Position numbers and translations under genes: made by a program
Part shown: positions 36,361 through 44,672 of the stretch, piece after piece
Layout of the letters: every line of letters begins with the position of its first letter
Numbering within the stretch: the stretch's first letter is position 1
Assembly: GCF_050942215.1 (NCBI RefSeq)
Contig: NZ_CP192056.1
Coordinates: 4,526,001 to 4,590,000 of the forward strand
Source of the DNA: Sphaerimonospora sp050942215
GTDB lineage: Bacteria; Actinomycetota; Actinomycetes; Streptosporangiales; Streptosporangiaceae
Direction: 5' to 3'
Length of the DNA stretch: 64,000 nt
Notes under the pieces: model-generated
Told to the model about the DNA's origin: nothing
Databases searched by the model: none
The model's input: the letters and a program-made list of their open reading frames with translations, nothing else

Positions 36361-37088
36361 GCGTGCAGAGCGTCGACCGGGCCCTGGACGTGCTGGAGGC
36401 ACTGGCCGAGCACGGCGGGCAGGCCGGTCTGTCGGAGATCGCCGCCCGCACCGGCCTGCCGTACGGAACCATCCACCGGCTGCTGCGGACGCTGCTGGCG
36501 CGCGGGTATGTGCGGCAGGAGTCCGACCGGCGCTACGCCCTCGGCGGCGCGCTGGTCCGCATCGGCGGCGCGGCGGAGCGGATGCTCGCCGTGTGGGCCG
36601 AGCCGTACCTCGCGAAGCTGGTGGAGTCGTCCGGCGAGACGGCCAACCTGGCCGTGCTGGAGGGCGACTTCGTCGTCTATGTCGCCCAGGTGCCGTCACC
36701 GCGCAGGCTGCGGATGTTCGCGGAGGTGGGCCGGCGGGTGCTGCCGCACAGCACGGCCGTCGGCAAGGTGCTGCTGGCCGAGCGGTCCGACGCCGCCGCC
36801 GTGCTCGGCCGCACCGGCCTGCCGCGCCGTACCGACCGGACCATCACCACCGCCGACGGACTGCTGGACGAGCTCGACCGGGTGCGGGCACGGGGGTACG
36901 CACTGGACCTGGGCGAGGAGGAGAACGGCGTGCACTGCATGGCCGTGCCGGTGCACGACGGCGGACGGACGTTCGCGGCGATGTCCGTGTCGGGGCCGGC
37001 CGAGCGGATCGACGCGATCGACCGCGAGGAACTGGCGGCCATGCTGCGCAAGGCCGCCGACGACTTCGGCACCGCCGTCTTCCAGTGA
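36357..37088 (+). CDS. IclR-family transcriptional regulator
   Basis: 243 residues. The N-terminal winged helix (VDRALDVLEALAEHGGQAGL, then RTGLPYGTIHRLLRTLLARG) is followed by the IclR effector domain (PHSTAVGKVLLAE near residue 131, and CMAVPVHDGG). The GTG overlaps the glcF stop (GTGA). As the last gene of the aceB-glcDEF operon it probably senses glyoxylate, glycolate or a related acid and controls the operon through the TTTCC/GGAAA site at 30464. Confidence 0.92.
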   Translation: MSVQSVDRALDVLEALAEHGGQAGLSEIAARTGLPYGTIHRLLRTLLARGYVRQESDRRYALGGALVRIGGAAERMLAVWAEPYLAKLVESSGETANLAVLEGDFVVYVAQVPSPRRLRMFAEVGRRVLPHSTAVGKVLLAERSDAAAVLGRTGLPRRTDRTITTADGLLDELDRVRARGYALDLGEEENGVHCMAVPVHDGGRTFAAMSVSGPAERIDAIDREELAAMLRKAADDFGTAVFQ

Positions 37089-37183
37089 CCTGTGGTTTCC
37101 CGGTGACCAGGGTTTCCGAGTGACCGGGGTTTCCGGGTGACCGGCTCTCCCCGAGGGGCCTGTCCACCGGGAAGGATGGGCGC

Positions 37184-37396
37184 ATGTGCCGAAGCATCAA
37201 GACCCTGCGCCCGCCGTTCACCGAGCAGGTGACCGAGGAGGACATCCGCGCGGCCGCCCTGCAGTACGTCCGGAAGATCTCAGGTTTCCGCGCGCCCGCC
37301 CAGCACAACGCGGAGGCCTTCGACCAGGCCGTCGAGGCGATCACCGAGGCCAGCACGGCGCTGCTGGCCTCACTCCGGGTCCGCGGCGCCCGCTGA
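37184..37396 (+). CDS. DUF2277 protein
   Basis: 70 residues matching DUF2277: MCRSIKTLRPPFTEQVTEED, then IRAAALQYVRKISGF, then a helical end EAITEASTALLASL. The cysteine and basic residues at the start are conserved in the family, whose function is unknown. It stands alone and its 3' end is followed after 17 bp by repeat array A, with a C-rich tract between. Confidence 0.9.
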   Translation: MCRSIKTLRPPFTEQVTEEDIRAAALQYVRKISGFRAPAQHNAEAFDQAVEAITEASTALLASLRVRGAR

Positions 37397-37413
37397 CCCC
37401 CACCCCCCTTGGC

Positions 37414-37660
37414 GTGATCTTGCACTTTCTCGCAGAGATCCCCTACCACCAGGCGAAACACCTATCGTGATCTTGCAGAAATGCGGCCACGACACGGCTG
37501 ACCTGCACGAATACCATCCGTGATCTTGCACTTCACCGCCGAATGCAAGATCACCGAAGCCCGTCCCGCAGGTCAGCGGCCATGGCTGCGAGTTTCTGCA
37601 AGATCACGAACGTTCATCGGCCAGGTCAGGGGTGAGGAGTGCGAGAATTCGCAAGATCAC
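37414..37660. repeat. 53-bp-period repeat array A (3 forward + 3 reverse units)
   Basis: GTGATCTTGCA occurs at 37414, 37467 and 37520. Its complement TGCAAGATCAC begins at 37544 and 37597, with a variant (C for the first T) at 37650. Every step within a triplet is exactly 53 bp. Within each full unit CTCGCA (about 15 bp in) and CTGACCTGC (about 33 bp in) or variants keep their positions, while the rest varies. The triplets face each other across 13 bp. The array fills the gap between two convergent genes, and each triplet reads in the sense direction of the gene it follows. Confidence 0.9.
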
Positions 37661-37695
37661 GCCGGGTGGATTCGAATCATGGGAGGTGGCTCGCG

Positions 37696-38478
37696 TCAGG
37701 CGCACTGCTCCAGCATCGCCGCCTTGTCCGCCGTGGTCACCGGGAGGTCGTACTTGAGTGAGACCTGGGCGAAACGTACGGCGTAGGAGCAGCGGATGCT
37801 CCGCTGCGGCGGCAGCCAGGTCGCCGGGCCGGCATCCCCCTTGGAGGAGTTGGTGGAGCCGTCGACCGGGAGCAGGTTGAGCGGGTCGTTGGCGATCTGC
37901 TTGCGTTTGTCCTCACTCCAGCGTGACGCACCCATCTGCCAGTCGTACGACAGCGGCATCACATGGTCGATCTGTACCTTCGCCGCCGCCTGCTTGGTCC
38001 AGTCGATGGTCTTGCCGGTATAGGGGTCGTAAATCGTCATCTTGACGATCACACAGTTGGAGCCCTTGCGATATTCGATGTCCCGGCCGTCTCGCTTCAG
38101 CAGGTCGTTGCGGGTGTCACAGCCGTTACGCCCCCAGGGGACGTCGTCCACGCTGTCCGCCCAGGCGTACCCGAACTTGTCCCGGGAATAGCCGGTCTTC
38201 GATCCTCGGCCCTTGGTCCGCACCTCGTCGATCAGCTTGCGAGCCTCGGCGCGTTCATCGGCCGAGGTGATCGGCCCGAGCCCCGGGCCGGTGCCGTCCG
38301 GATTCTTGAGCGGGCTGACGCCGAGCGCCGCATCCTTGCCCGCCCCACTGCCGCTGTCGGCCGGGCCCATACGGCCCAGGCCGAGCTCGTCCTCGATGGG
38401 CCCACACCCGGTGAGCACTCCGGCGAATACGACGGCCGCCGCCGAGACGGCGACGAACCTGGCACCACGACCGCCCAC
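37696..38478 (-). CDS. HNH (DUF1524-type) nuclease-like lipoprotein
   Basis: 260 residues from a GTG at 38478. A lipoprotein signal with lipobox VLTGCG is followed by a Gly/Ser/Asp-rich linker. The C-terminal DUF1524 (GmrSD C-terminal/HNH-like) domain has QIDHVMPLSYDWQMGA with the HNH histidine, NDPLNLLPVDGSTNSSKGD and a closing cysteine. Surface-attached relatives in actinomycetes are presumed secreted nucleases. The start is uncertain: TTG at 38505 or GTG at 38484 are alternatives. Three repeat units of array A follow its stop. Confidence 0.85.
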   Translation of the reverse strand: MGGRGARFVAVSAAAVVFAGVLTGCGPIEDELGLGRMGPADSGSGAGKDAALGVSPLKNPDGTGPGLGPITSADERAEARKLIDEVRTKGRGSKTGYSRDKFGYAWADSVDDVPWGRNGCDTRNDLLKRDGRDIEYRKGSNCVIVKMTIYDPYTGKTIDWTKQAAAKVQIDHVMPLSYDWQMGASRWSEDKRKQIANDPLNLLPVDGSTNSSKGDAGPATWLPPQRSIRCSYAVRFAQVSLKYDLPVTTADKAAMLEQCA

Positions 38479-38606
38479 TACCACCCCTAAGTCATGAAAT
38501 CGCAATACTTAGGTATAGCAGTGCCCCAAGAAACGGCAAAGACAGCAATATCCGGACTTGTCGGATATCAATCTGTCAGGGATCCGGTGGGAGCACACCC
38601 GCCTAC

Positions 38607-38723
38607 TGCAAGATCACGGATCGCGAATGCCCAGGTAGGCCGGGATCCCTGCGAGAAACTGCAAGATCACCAATGGAGGCGGCGCAGGTCGCGACGGGAA
38701 CGTGCGAGTTATCGCAAGATCAC
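38607..38723. repeat. 53-bp-period repeat array B (3 reverse units)
   Basis: TGCAAGATCAC begins at 38607 and 38660, with a CGCAAGATCAC variant at 38713, again exactly 53 bp apart. Each is preceded by the complement of CTCGCA (TGCGAG) where a full unit exists. This is a half-array reading in the sense of the binding-protein gene that ends at 38750, with a C-rich tract (on the gene's strand) between stop and first unit. No forward triplet faces it. Confidence 0.88.
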
Positions 38724-38749
38724 CGCCGGGGTGAGGTGGGGTGGACGGA

Positions 38750-39703
38750 TCAGGCCGGGATCCAGTCCTGCCAAACGATCTTGTTGGCCTCGACCCACTT
38801 CTGTGCGGCGGCCTCGGCGGTCATCTTGTTCACCGCCATGTCGTACGCGACCGCGTTCTGGTCGTCGTTCGTCCAGGAGAAGTTCTTGACGAGTTCGTAC
38901 GCCTTGCCGCCGGTGTCGGCGAACTTCTTGCTGACGATCTTGTCGAGCAGGTACGGCGGGTAGTCGCAGGCGACCCTCTTGGGGTCGGTGTCGCAGCCGA
39001 TGGCGTACGGGGGGAGGTTGACCTTGACGAGCTTGAGCTGGTTGAACAGCCACTGCGGCTCGTAGAAGTACATGAGGAGCGGCGTCTTCTTCTCGGTGGC
39101 CTCCTGCGCCGCCTTGATCAGCGCCTCCTCGCTGCCGGAGTAGACCACCTGGTACGGCAGGGCGAGGTTCTTGATCAGCGCCTCGTCGTTGGTGACATAG
39201 GACCGGTCGCCGGCCAGGTACTGTCCCAGGCCGCCGCTCTTGTCCGTCCTGAACAGGTCCTTGTACTTCGGCAGGTTCCGGTAGTCCGTGATGTCCGGGT
39301 ATCGCTGCACCATCCACTCCGGGACGTACCAGCCGATGACGCCCTTGTTACCGGTCTGTCCGGCGCTGATGGCGACCTTCTTCTCCTCGATGTACTCCTT
39401 CTTCAGCTCCGGGTGGGACCAGTTCTCGATCACCACGTCCACGGTGCCGTCTTCGAAGCCCTTCCAGGAGTCCGCCTCGCCGCTCTCCTTCAGCTCGATC
39501 TTGTAGCCGAGCTGGTGCTCCAGCAGGTAGGCGACCACGGCGGCGCTGGCCTCGTACCCGATCCAGGGGTTGATCGCCAGCCGTACGGTCCCGGAAGCAC
39601 CCGCGGCGGTCCCTCCGGCGCCGTCATCCGATTCACTCCCGCTGCACGCGGTCATGGTCAGCGCGATCGTCAGCAACCCGGCAAGGAGACGGACCCTCTT
39701 CAA
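38750..39703 (-). CDS. glycine betaine/proline-type ABC binding protein (second copy)
   Basis: 317-residue OpuAC/ProX-like lipoprotein. The signal peptide has lipobox LTMTACS; the mature domain begins VRLAINPWIGYEASAAVVAY and contains VDVVIENWSHPEL, NKGVIGWYVPEW and MYFYEPQWLFNQLK. The W-rich sites fit a quaternary-amine cage. It is a close paralogue of the protein at 39923, over its whole length. It lies 219 bp downstream of the transporter operon without its own permease, so it may feed the same importer with a different substrate. Confidence 0.88.
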   Translation of the reverse strand: MKRVRLLAGLLTIALTMTACSGSESDDGAGGTAAGASGTVRLAINPWIGYEASAAVVAYLLEHQLGYKIELKESGEADSWKGFEDGTVDVVIENWSHPELKKEYIEEKKVAISAGQTGNKGVIGWYVPEWMVQRYPDITDYRNLPKYKDLFRTDKSGGLGQYLAGDRSYVTNDEALIKNLALPYQVVYSGSEEALIKAAQEATEKKTPLLMYFYEPQWLFNQLKLVKVNLPPYAIGCDTDPKRVACDYPPYLLDKIVSKKFADTGGKAYELVKNFSWTNDDQNAVAYDMAVNKMTAEAAAQKWVEANKIVWQDWIPA

Positions 39704-39800
39704 TGTAGACCTCGAATCGATCTCGAACGGCCGGCGGGCGCACTACGGAGCGTACGCGTGGCACCGGCAGAAACAGCGAAGTATTGCACAACCGTAGTGG

Positions 39801-39839
39801 CCGTATCGGCCGCGACCGATAGGGCCGCGGCCGATACGG
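39801..39839. terminator. strong hairpin between the two binding-protein genes
   Basis: CCGTATCGGCCGCG and CGCGGCCGATACGG are perfect 14-bp complements around an 11-base loop, 84 bp after the upstream (39923) gene's stop and about 100 bp before the next gene. No clear T-run follows. It could terminate or attenuate the transporter operon before the second binding protein, or act as an mRNA-stabilising 3' end. Confidence 0.5.
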
Positions 39840-39922
39840 CGCGAAGCGGACGGGACGAGTCCCGGAGCCAAGAGTCTGGGGAGCACCCGGCGAACACCGC
39901 CTTCGCGATCGCCGGACCCGGA

Positions 39923-40909
39923 CTAGCTCTTCGGCATCCAGGCCTGCCACACGCCGGGGTTGGCCTCCACCCACTTCTTGGCCGCGTCCTCCGGGGACAT
40001 CCCGTTGTTCGTGATGTCGTCGGCGACCGCGTTCTGGTCGTCGTTGCTCCAGGAGAAGTTCTTGACCAGCTCGTACGCCTTGCCTCCGGTGTCGGCGAAC
40101 TTCTTGCTGACGATCTTGTCGAGCTCGTACGGCGGGTAGTCGCAGGCGACCTTCTTCGGGTCGCTGTCGCAGCCCTCGGTGTAGGCCGGGAGGTCGACCT
40201 TGACGAGCTTGAGCTGGTTGAACAGCCACTGCGGCTCGTAGAAGTACATGAGCAGCGGCTTCTTCTGCTCGGTGGCCTGCTCGGCCGCCTTGATCAGCGC
40301 CGCCTCGCTGCCCGCGTAGACCACCTTGTAGTCCAGCTTCAGGTTCTTGACCAGGGCCTCGTCATTCGTGACGAAGGACGGGTCGCCGTCCAGGATCTGA
40401 CCCTTGCCGCCCGACTCCGACGTCTTGAACATGTCGGCGTACTTGTTCAGGTTCTGCCAGTCGGTGATGTCGGGATACTTCTGCGTCATCCACTCGGGGA
40501 CGTACCAGCCGATGACACCCTTGTTGCCGGTGGGCCCGGCCTCGACGGCCACGCCCTTCTCCTCGATGTACTTCTTCTTGAGGTCCTCGTGGCCCCAGTT
40601 CTCGATGACGACGTCGACGTCGCCCGACTCCATGCCCTGCCAGGACGGCTCCTCGGCGAGCGTCACCTTCTCGACCTTGTAGCCGAGCTCGTGCTCCAGC
40701 AGGTAGGAGACCACCGCCGCGTTGGCCTCGTAGCCGACCCAGCCGTTGATGGCCATCTTGACGGTGCCACCCACCGGGGCTCCGGCGGCCGAACCGCCCG
40801 CGCTCGCGCTCGGCGCCGCCGCCGAGTCGTCCTCGATCTTGGCTCCACCGCAGGCGGTCGCGCCGAGCGCGAGGACGAGAACACCTGCGAACAGCCGTAA
40901 CTTCATCAT
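39923..40909 (-). CDS. proX: glycine betaine/proline ABC substrate-binding protein
   Basis: 328 residues. The lipoprotein signal has lipobox GATACGG, then a Ser/Ala-rich linker and an OpuAC domain (VKMAINGWVGYEANAAVVSY, DVDVVIENWGHEDL, LMYFYEPQWLFNQLKLVKVD). Extracellular capture of betaine, proline or a similar osmolyte is expected. ATGATG at 40909 overlaps the permease stop, and AGAGGA precedes it, so it is the third gene of a coupled operon. Its paralogue lies directly downstream. Confidence 0.9.
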   Translation of the reverse strand: MMKLRLFAGVLVLALGATACGGAKIEDDSAAAPSASAGGSAAGAPVGGTVKMAINGWVGYEANAAVVSYLLEHELGYKVEKVTLAEEPSWQGMESGDVDVVIENWGHEDLKKKYIEEKGVAVEAGPTGNKGVIGWYVPEWMTQKYPDITDWQNLNKYADMFKTSESGGKGQILDGDPSFVTNDEALVKNLKLDYKVVYAGSEAALIKAAEQATEQKKPLLMYFYEPQWLFNQLKLVKVDLPAYTEGCDSDPKKVACDYPPYELDKIVSKKFADTGGKAYELVKNFSWSNDDQNAVADDITNNGMSPEDAAKKWVEANPGVWQAWMPKS

Positions 40910-42927
40910 GCGTTCCTCTTCTTGTGGGAGCTGCGGCGCCTGTCGGCGCCCTGCGTGATCCGGTCGAGCATGACTCCGAGAAGGACGAGGGCGACACCGG
41001 CCGCCAGGCCCTTGCCGTAGTCCTCCTGCTGCGAGATCCCGGCCACGACGTCGTATCCGAGCGCGCCCGCACCCACAAGCGCGCCGATCACCACCATCGC
41101 CAGTGTCATGACGATTCCCTGGTTCGCGGCGAGGAGCAGCGAGTTCCGCGCCATCGGAAGCTGCACCTTCCACAGCATCTGCCGCTCGGTCGAGCCGGCC
41201 GACCTGGCAGCCTCCATGACGGTCGATGGCACCGCCCTCAGCCCGTCCTCGACGAGGCGCACCACCACGGGCACCGCGTAGATGAACGCCGCCATGATCG
41301 CGGTGAACCGGCCGTTGCCGAACAGCGCCACGGCGGGCAGCAGATAGGAGAACGACGGCATGGTCTGCGCGGCGTCGAGGACCGGCCGCAGCAGGGCGGC
41401 GAACCGGCGGCGGCGCGCCGCGACGGTCCCGAGCACCATCCCGCACGCGATCGTGATGACCGCGCCGACCAGCACGATGGTCAGCGTCTCCATGCCGTGC
41501 TGCCACAGGCCGAGGGCGGCGACCCCGGCGAGACAGCCGGCAGCGGTCAGCCCGGCCGCCCACCCGCTCAACCGCCAGGCGAACGCGAGGACCGCCACCG
41601 TCACCAGCCACCAGGGAGCGCTGGTCAGCACGCCCTGAAGCGGGTTGAGCAGGCCGTACGCCACTGTGTCGTTGAGGAACCCGGTGAAGACGTACCAGTT
41701 CGACTCGATCCAGTCCACCACGTCGTTGATCGGGCGGACGAGGTGGATCTCCCACTCCTCGGGGAACTCCGGCGCCAGAATCGGGGTGAGGGCCACCCCC
41801 AGCCCCGCCAGTACGGCGAAGCCGCCCCAGCGGATCACCGCGGAGCGTGCGCGGGAGGTCGTACGCCTGACCGCGGCCGCCCTGGTGATCCGGTCGAGCA
41901 CGATGGCGATGAGCACGATGGCGACGCCCGGCACCAGGGCGGCGCCCACGTTGACCCGGGCGAGCGCACGCAGGAGGTCGACGCCGAGGCCGGGGGCGGC
42001 GATCAGCGCGACGAGCGGCACCATCGACAGCGCCGCTGCGATCGTCTGGTTGACCCCCAGCATGATCGTGTTGGCCGCCATGGGCAGCCGCACCTTGCGC
42101 AGCGTCTGCCACCCGGTCGCGCCGAGCGACTCCGACGCCTCCACGGCCGTGGGCGAGACCCGCTGGACCGCGAGGGAGGTGATCCGGACCGCCGGCGGCA
42201 TCGAGTAGATCATCGTGGCGACGGTCGCGGAGGCGGGCCCGATGAGGAACAGCAGGATGATCGGCGACAGGTAGGAGAACGTCGGCATGATCTGCATGAC
42301 GTCGAGCACCGGAGTGACGACCCGGCGCACCCGGCGCGACCGGCCGGACCAGATCCCGACGGGGATGCCGACCGCAAGCGACAGCAGTACGGAGGACAGG
42401 GTCAGCGCGAGCGTGTCGACACTGGCCTCCCAGAAGCCGAGCACGCCGAGGCCGCCGATCCCGGCGAGCGAGACGAGCGCGACCCGCCAGCCGCCGGCCA
42501 GCCATCCCAGGGCTCCCGCCAGCCCGATCAGACCCGGCCAGCCGAGGCCGATCAAGGCGGTCTGGAGCAGCGTGTACAGCTCCGCCACGAACAGGCGTAC
42601 ATAGTTGACGACGTAGAGGAACAGCGGGCTGCTGTTGCGGTTCGCGTCCACCCAGTCGCGGGCGTCGTTGAGCCAGTGGAACAGCGTGGCGTCGTCGTCG
42701 TGCGGCAGCACGGCGCTGCCCTTGAACACCGCGTAGAGCGCCACGACCACGGCGGCCCCGGCGATCGGCGGCGCCCAGCGGGCCAGGCGGCGGCCGGGGG
42801 CGCGGGCGGCCCCGGCCGGTGCCGACGGTCGCGGCGGCGACCCGGCCGGCGGCGCCGGTTCCGTGCCTGGCGGGGCCGCGGCCGGCGGCGACGACGGCGT
42901 GTCCGCGGATGTGGTCACCACGGTCAC
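40906..42927 (-). CDS. proW: fused double ProW-type ABC permease
   Basis: 673 residues from a GTG overlapping the proV stop (GTGTGA). After a ~45-residue Pro/Ala-rich cytoplasmic start, two complete permease units follow. The first has PVLDVMQIMPTFSYLSPIIL and ESLGATGWQTLRKVRLPMAA (EAA loop). The second has PVLDAAQTMPSFSYLLPAVA and RSAGSTERQMLWKVQLPMAR. Each ends with ..LDRIT. ProW permeases normally work as homodimers of one unit, so this is a natural tandem fusion that makes a pseudo-dimer, known in some actinobacterial osmolyte importers. Confidence 0.92.
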   Translation of the reverse strand: MTVVTTSADTPSSPPAAAPPGTEPAPPAGSPPRPSAPAGAARAPGRRLARWAPPIAGAAVVVALYAVFKGSAVLPHDDDATLFHWLNDARDWVDANRNSSPLFLYVVNYVRLFVAELYTLLQTALIGLGWPGLIGLAGALGWLAGGWRVALVSLAGIGGLGVLGFWEASVDTLALTLSSVLLSLAVGIPVGIWSGRSRRVRRVVTPVLDVMQIMPTFSYLSPIILLFLIGPASATVATMIYSMPPAVRITSLAVQRVSPTAVEASESLGATGWQTLRKVRLPMAANTIMLGVNQTIAAALSMVPLVALIAAPGLGVDLLRALARVNVGAALVPGVAIVLIAIVLDRITRAAAVRRTTSRARSAVIRWGGFAVLAGLGVALTPILAPEFPEEWEIHLVRPINDVVDWIESNWYVFTGFLNDTVAYGLLNPLQGVLTSAPWWLVTVAVLAFAWRLSGWAAGLTAAGCLAGVAALGLWQHGMETLTIVLVGAVITIACGMVLGTVAARRRRFAALLRPVLDAAQTMPSFSYLLPAVALFGNGRFTAIMAAFIYAVPVVVRLVEDGLRAVPSTVMEAARSAGSTERQMLWKVQLPMARNSLLLAANQGIVMTLAMVVIGALVGAGALGYDVVAGISQQEDYGKGLAAGVALVLLGVMLDRITQGADRRRSSHKKRNA

Positions 42928-44000
42928 ACCCCCTTGGCGGCGCCGACTCGGACCCCACCGGATCCGGTTCCGGGGCCGGTGGCGTCCGGTCCCACGGCCG
43001 CCAGCAGGTCGACCCGGTCGACGACGCCGAGGAGGTCGTCGCCGGAGACCACCCGGATCGGCCGGGCCGACTCCATGGCGACCGGCACCGAATCGTGGAT
43101 CAGCGTGTCGGCCGGCAGCTCGGGGCCGTCCAGCGGCTCGCCGGCCTCGGGCTCGCGGCAGATCCACCGCAGCGACAGCACCTGGGCCCTGGGGACGTCC
43201 CGCACGAAATCGGCCACGTAGTCGTCGGCGGGCGCCCCGACCAGTTCCTCCGGCGTGCCGACCTGCACGATCGCGCCATCCCTCATGATCGCGATGCGCT
43301 CGCCCAGCTTGAGCGCCTCCGACAGGTCGTGGGTGATGAAGACCATGGTCTTGCCGACCTCGCGGTGCAGCCGGATGACCTCCGCCTGCATGTCGCGGCG
43401 GATCAACGGGTCGAGCGCGCTGAACGGCTCGTCGAACAGCAGCACCTCGGGATCGACGGCGAGCGCCCGGGCCAGGCCGACCCGCTGCTGCATGCCGCCG
43501 GACAGCTGCTCGGGATAGGAGTCCTCGTGCCCCTCCAGCCCGACCAGCGAGAGGATCTCGCGCGCGGTGCCGTGCCGTACGCCCTTCTGCACGCCCTGGA
43601 CCTCGAGCCCGTAGGCGACGTTGTCGATGACCCTGCGGTGCGGCAGCAACCCGAAATGCTGGAACACCATGCTGACTCGGTGACGGCGCAACTCACGGAG
43701 CTGCCCGGCGGACATTCCGCGTACGTCCCGCCCTCCGATGGCGATCTCTCCGGCCGTCGGCTCGATGAGCCGGGTGAGGCAGCGGACCAGAGTCGACTTG
43801 CCGCTGCCGGACAGGCCCATGACGACGAAGACCTCGCCCGGCCGGACCTCGAAGCCGACGTCCCTGACCGCGGCGGTGCAGCCGGTCTTGGCGCGGAGCG
43901 CGGCGGGGTCGAGGTCGGCGTCGGGGCTTCCGATGATCCGGTCGGCCTTGGGGCCAAAGATCTTCCAGAGCCCGCGAACCTCGATCGCGGCTGTGCTCAC
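42924..44000 (-). CDS. proV: glycine betaine/proline ABC ATP-binding protein
   Basis: 358 residues. Walker A GLSGSGKSTLVR is near residue 66, signature LSGGMQQRVGLA near 166 and Walker B VLLFDEPFSALD near 188. The C-terminal ~110 residues form a CBS-like region (PADTLIHDSVPVAMES, VVSGDDLLGVVDRVDLLAAV), as in ProV/OpuAA, where CBS domains sense ionic strength. The GTG at 44000 has GAGGGGG upstream; longer starts to 44090 have no such site. It is the first gene of proV-proW-proX. Confidence 0.93.
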   Translation of the reverse strand: MSTAAIEVRGLWKIFGPKADRIIGSPDADLDPAALRAKTGCTAAVRDVGFEVRPGEVFVVMGLSGSGKSTLVRCLTRLIEPTAGEIAIGGRDVRGMSAGQLRELRRHRVSMVFQHFGLLPHRRVIDNVAYGLEVQGVQKGVRHGTAREILSLVGLEGHEDSYPEQLSGGMQQRVGLARALAVDPEVLLFDEPFSALDPLIRRDMQAEVIRLHREVGKTMVFITHDLSEALKLGERIAIMRDGAIVQVGTPEELVGAPADDYVADFVRDVPRAQVLSLRWICREPEAGEPLDGPELPADTLIHDSVPVAMESARPIRVVSGDDLLGVVDRVDLLAAVGPDATGPGTGSGGVRVGAAKGV

Positions 44001-44195
44001 TCCGATCCCCCTCACTTGGCGATCGCCCGTGAGGCGGCCCGAGTCGCGTGTCGGAAGGCATGTCCCGCTGCGCGGACAGCACTTTCTCACCGCTTCCCGG
44101 ACACCCGGAACCGCCGCAGCACGGTGTGGATGTCGCCATCCGCGGGCCGTGGATGAAGAGCTGAGGCTGCCGAGTCCTCATTGGGCATACGCACA

Positions 44196-44215
44196 GTTGT
44201 TGCGCAATGCACAAC
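44196..44215. promoter_or_regulatory. GTTGT/ACAAC dyad upstream of proV
   Basis: GTTGT and ACAAC flank 10 bp that includes TTGCG/CGCAA symmetry (the inner 8-mer TTGCGCAA is a perfect palindrome). It is 196 bp upstream of the proV start and is the strongest dyad in the 44001-44388 leader. It is a plausible operator for an osmotic or substrate regulator not encoded nearby. The stretch to its right, up to the repeat array, is AT-richer and holds no gene. Confidence 0.35.
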
Positions 44216-44388
44216 GATCATCTCGTCTGTCAACAGAGATGAGGCTAGGCCCCAAGAGCTGTAAATTTGACCAAAAACACTACCTAATCGCCATATCGTG
44301 ACCGCCCGGTGATCTCACGGGCCATAACGTCTCAGATCATGAGAACTCCCGGCAGCACCGGACATACGGAAACCACACCCCCACTCCC

Positions 44389-44628
44389 GTGATCTTGCAG
44401 TTTCTCGCAGACCACCCTCCCGACTTGGGCAAACACCGTCGGTGATCTTGCATTTCCTTGCAGACGAGCCATCTGACCTGCACTTACGTGCTCGTGATCT
44501 TGCAGTTATCACTGCAAGATCACGAAGAGTGTTCACGCAGCTCAGCGCATACACGTGCGAGAAACTGCAAGATCACGAACGCGAGAACGCCCGGTCAGGG
44601 CCCGATCTGCGAGCAATTGCAAGATCAC
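44389..44628. repeat. 53-bp-period repeat array C (3 forward + 3 reverse units)
   Basis: GTGATCTTGCA starts at 44389, 44442 and 44494; TGCAAGATCAC starts at 44513, 44566 and 44618. Steps are 53 or 52 bp. CTCGCA and CTGACCTGC sub-motifs keep their places (for example CTGACCTGC in the second unit; a CTGAGCTGC variant in the fifth). The central pair forms a 15-bp-stem hairpin at 44492-44525. The reverse triplet reads in the sense of the TPR gene ending at 44673. The forward triplet here faces the proV leader, not a gene end. Confidence 0.9.
44492..44525. repeat. 34-bp palindrome at the centre of array C
   Basis: TCGTGATCTTGCAGT and ACTGCAAGATCACGA are perfect 15-bp complements around TATC. It is formed by the meeting of the third forward and third reverse units, and could extrude as a cruciform or fold in RNA. 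Confidence 0.85.
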
Positions 44629-44672
44629 GGGGTGGGGGTGGTGGGGGTGGTGGGGGGTGGAGGTGGCGGGGG
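44629..44672. other. G-rich tract with G-quadruplex potential
   Basis: Between the last unit of array C and the TPR gene stop, the plus strand carries at least four runs of four or more G separated by short loops (GGGGTGGGGGTGGTGGGGG, then TGGTGGGGGG). On the gene's strand this is a C-rich, G-poor tract, the composition of a Rho loading site. Confidence 0.6.

Noticed and set aside
37414..37660. CRISPR array (regular 53-bp period)
   Set aside because: The conserved cores are only 11 bp with further conserved positions inside the would-be spacers, the units change orientation mid-array, there are only three units per run and no cas genes nearby.
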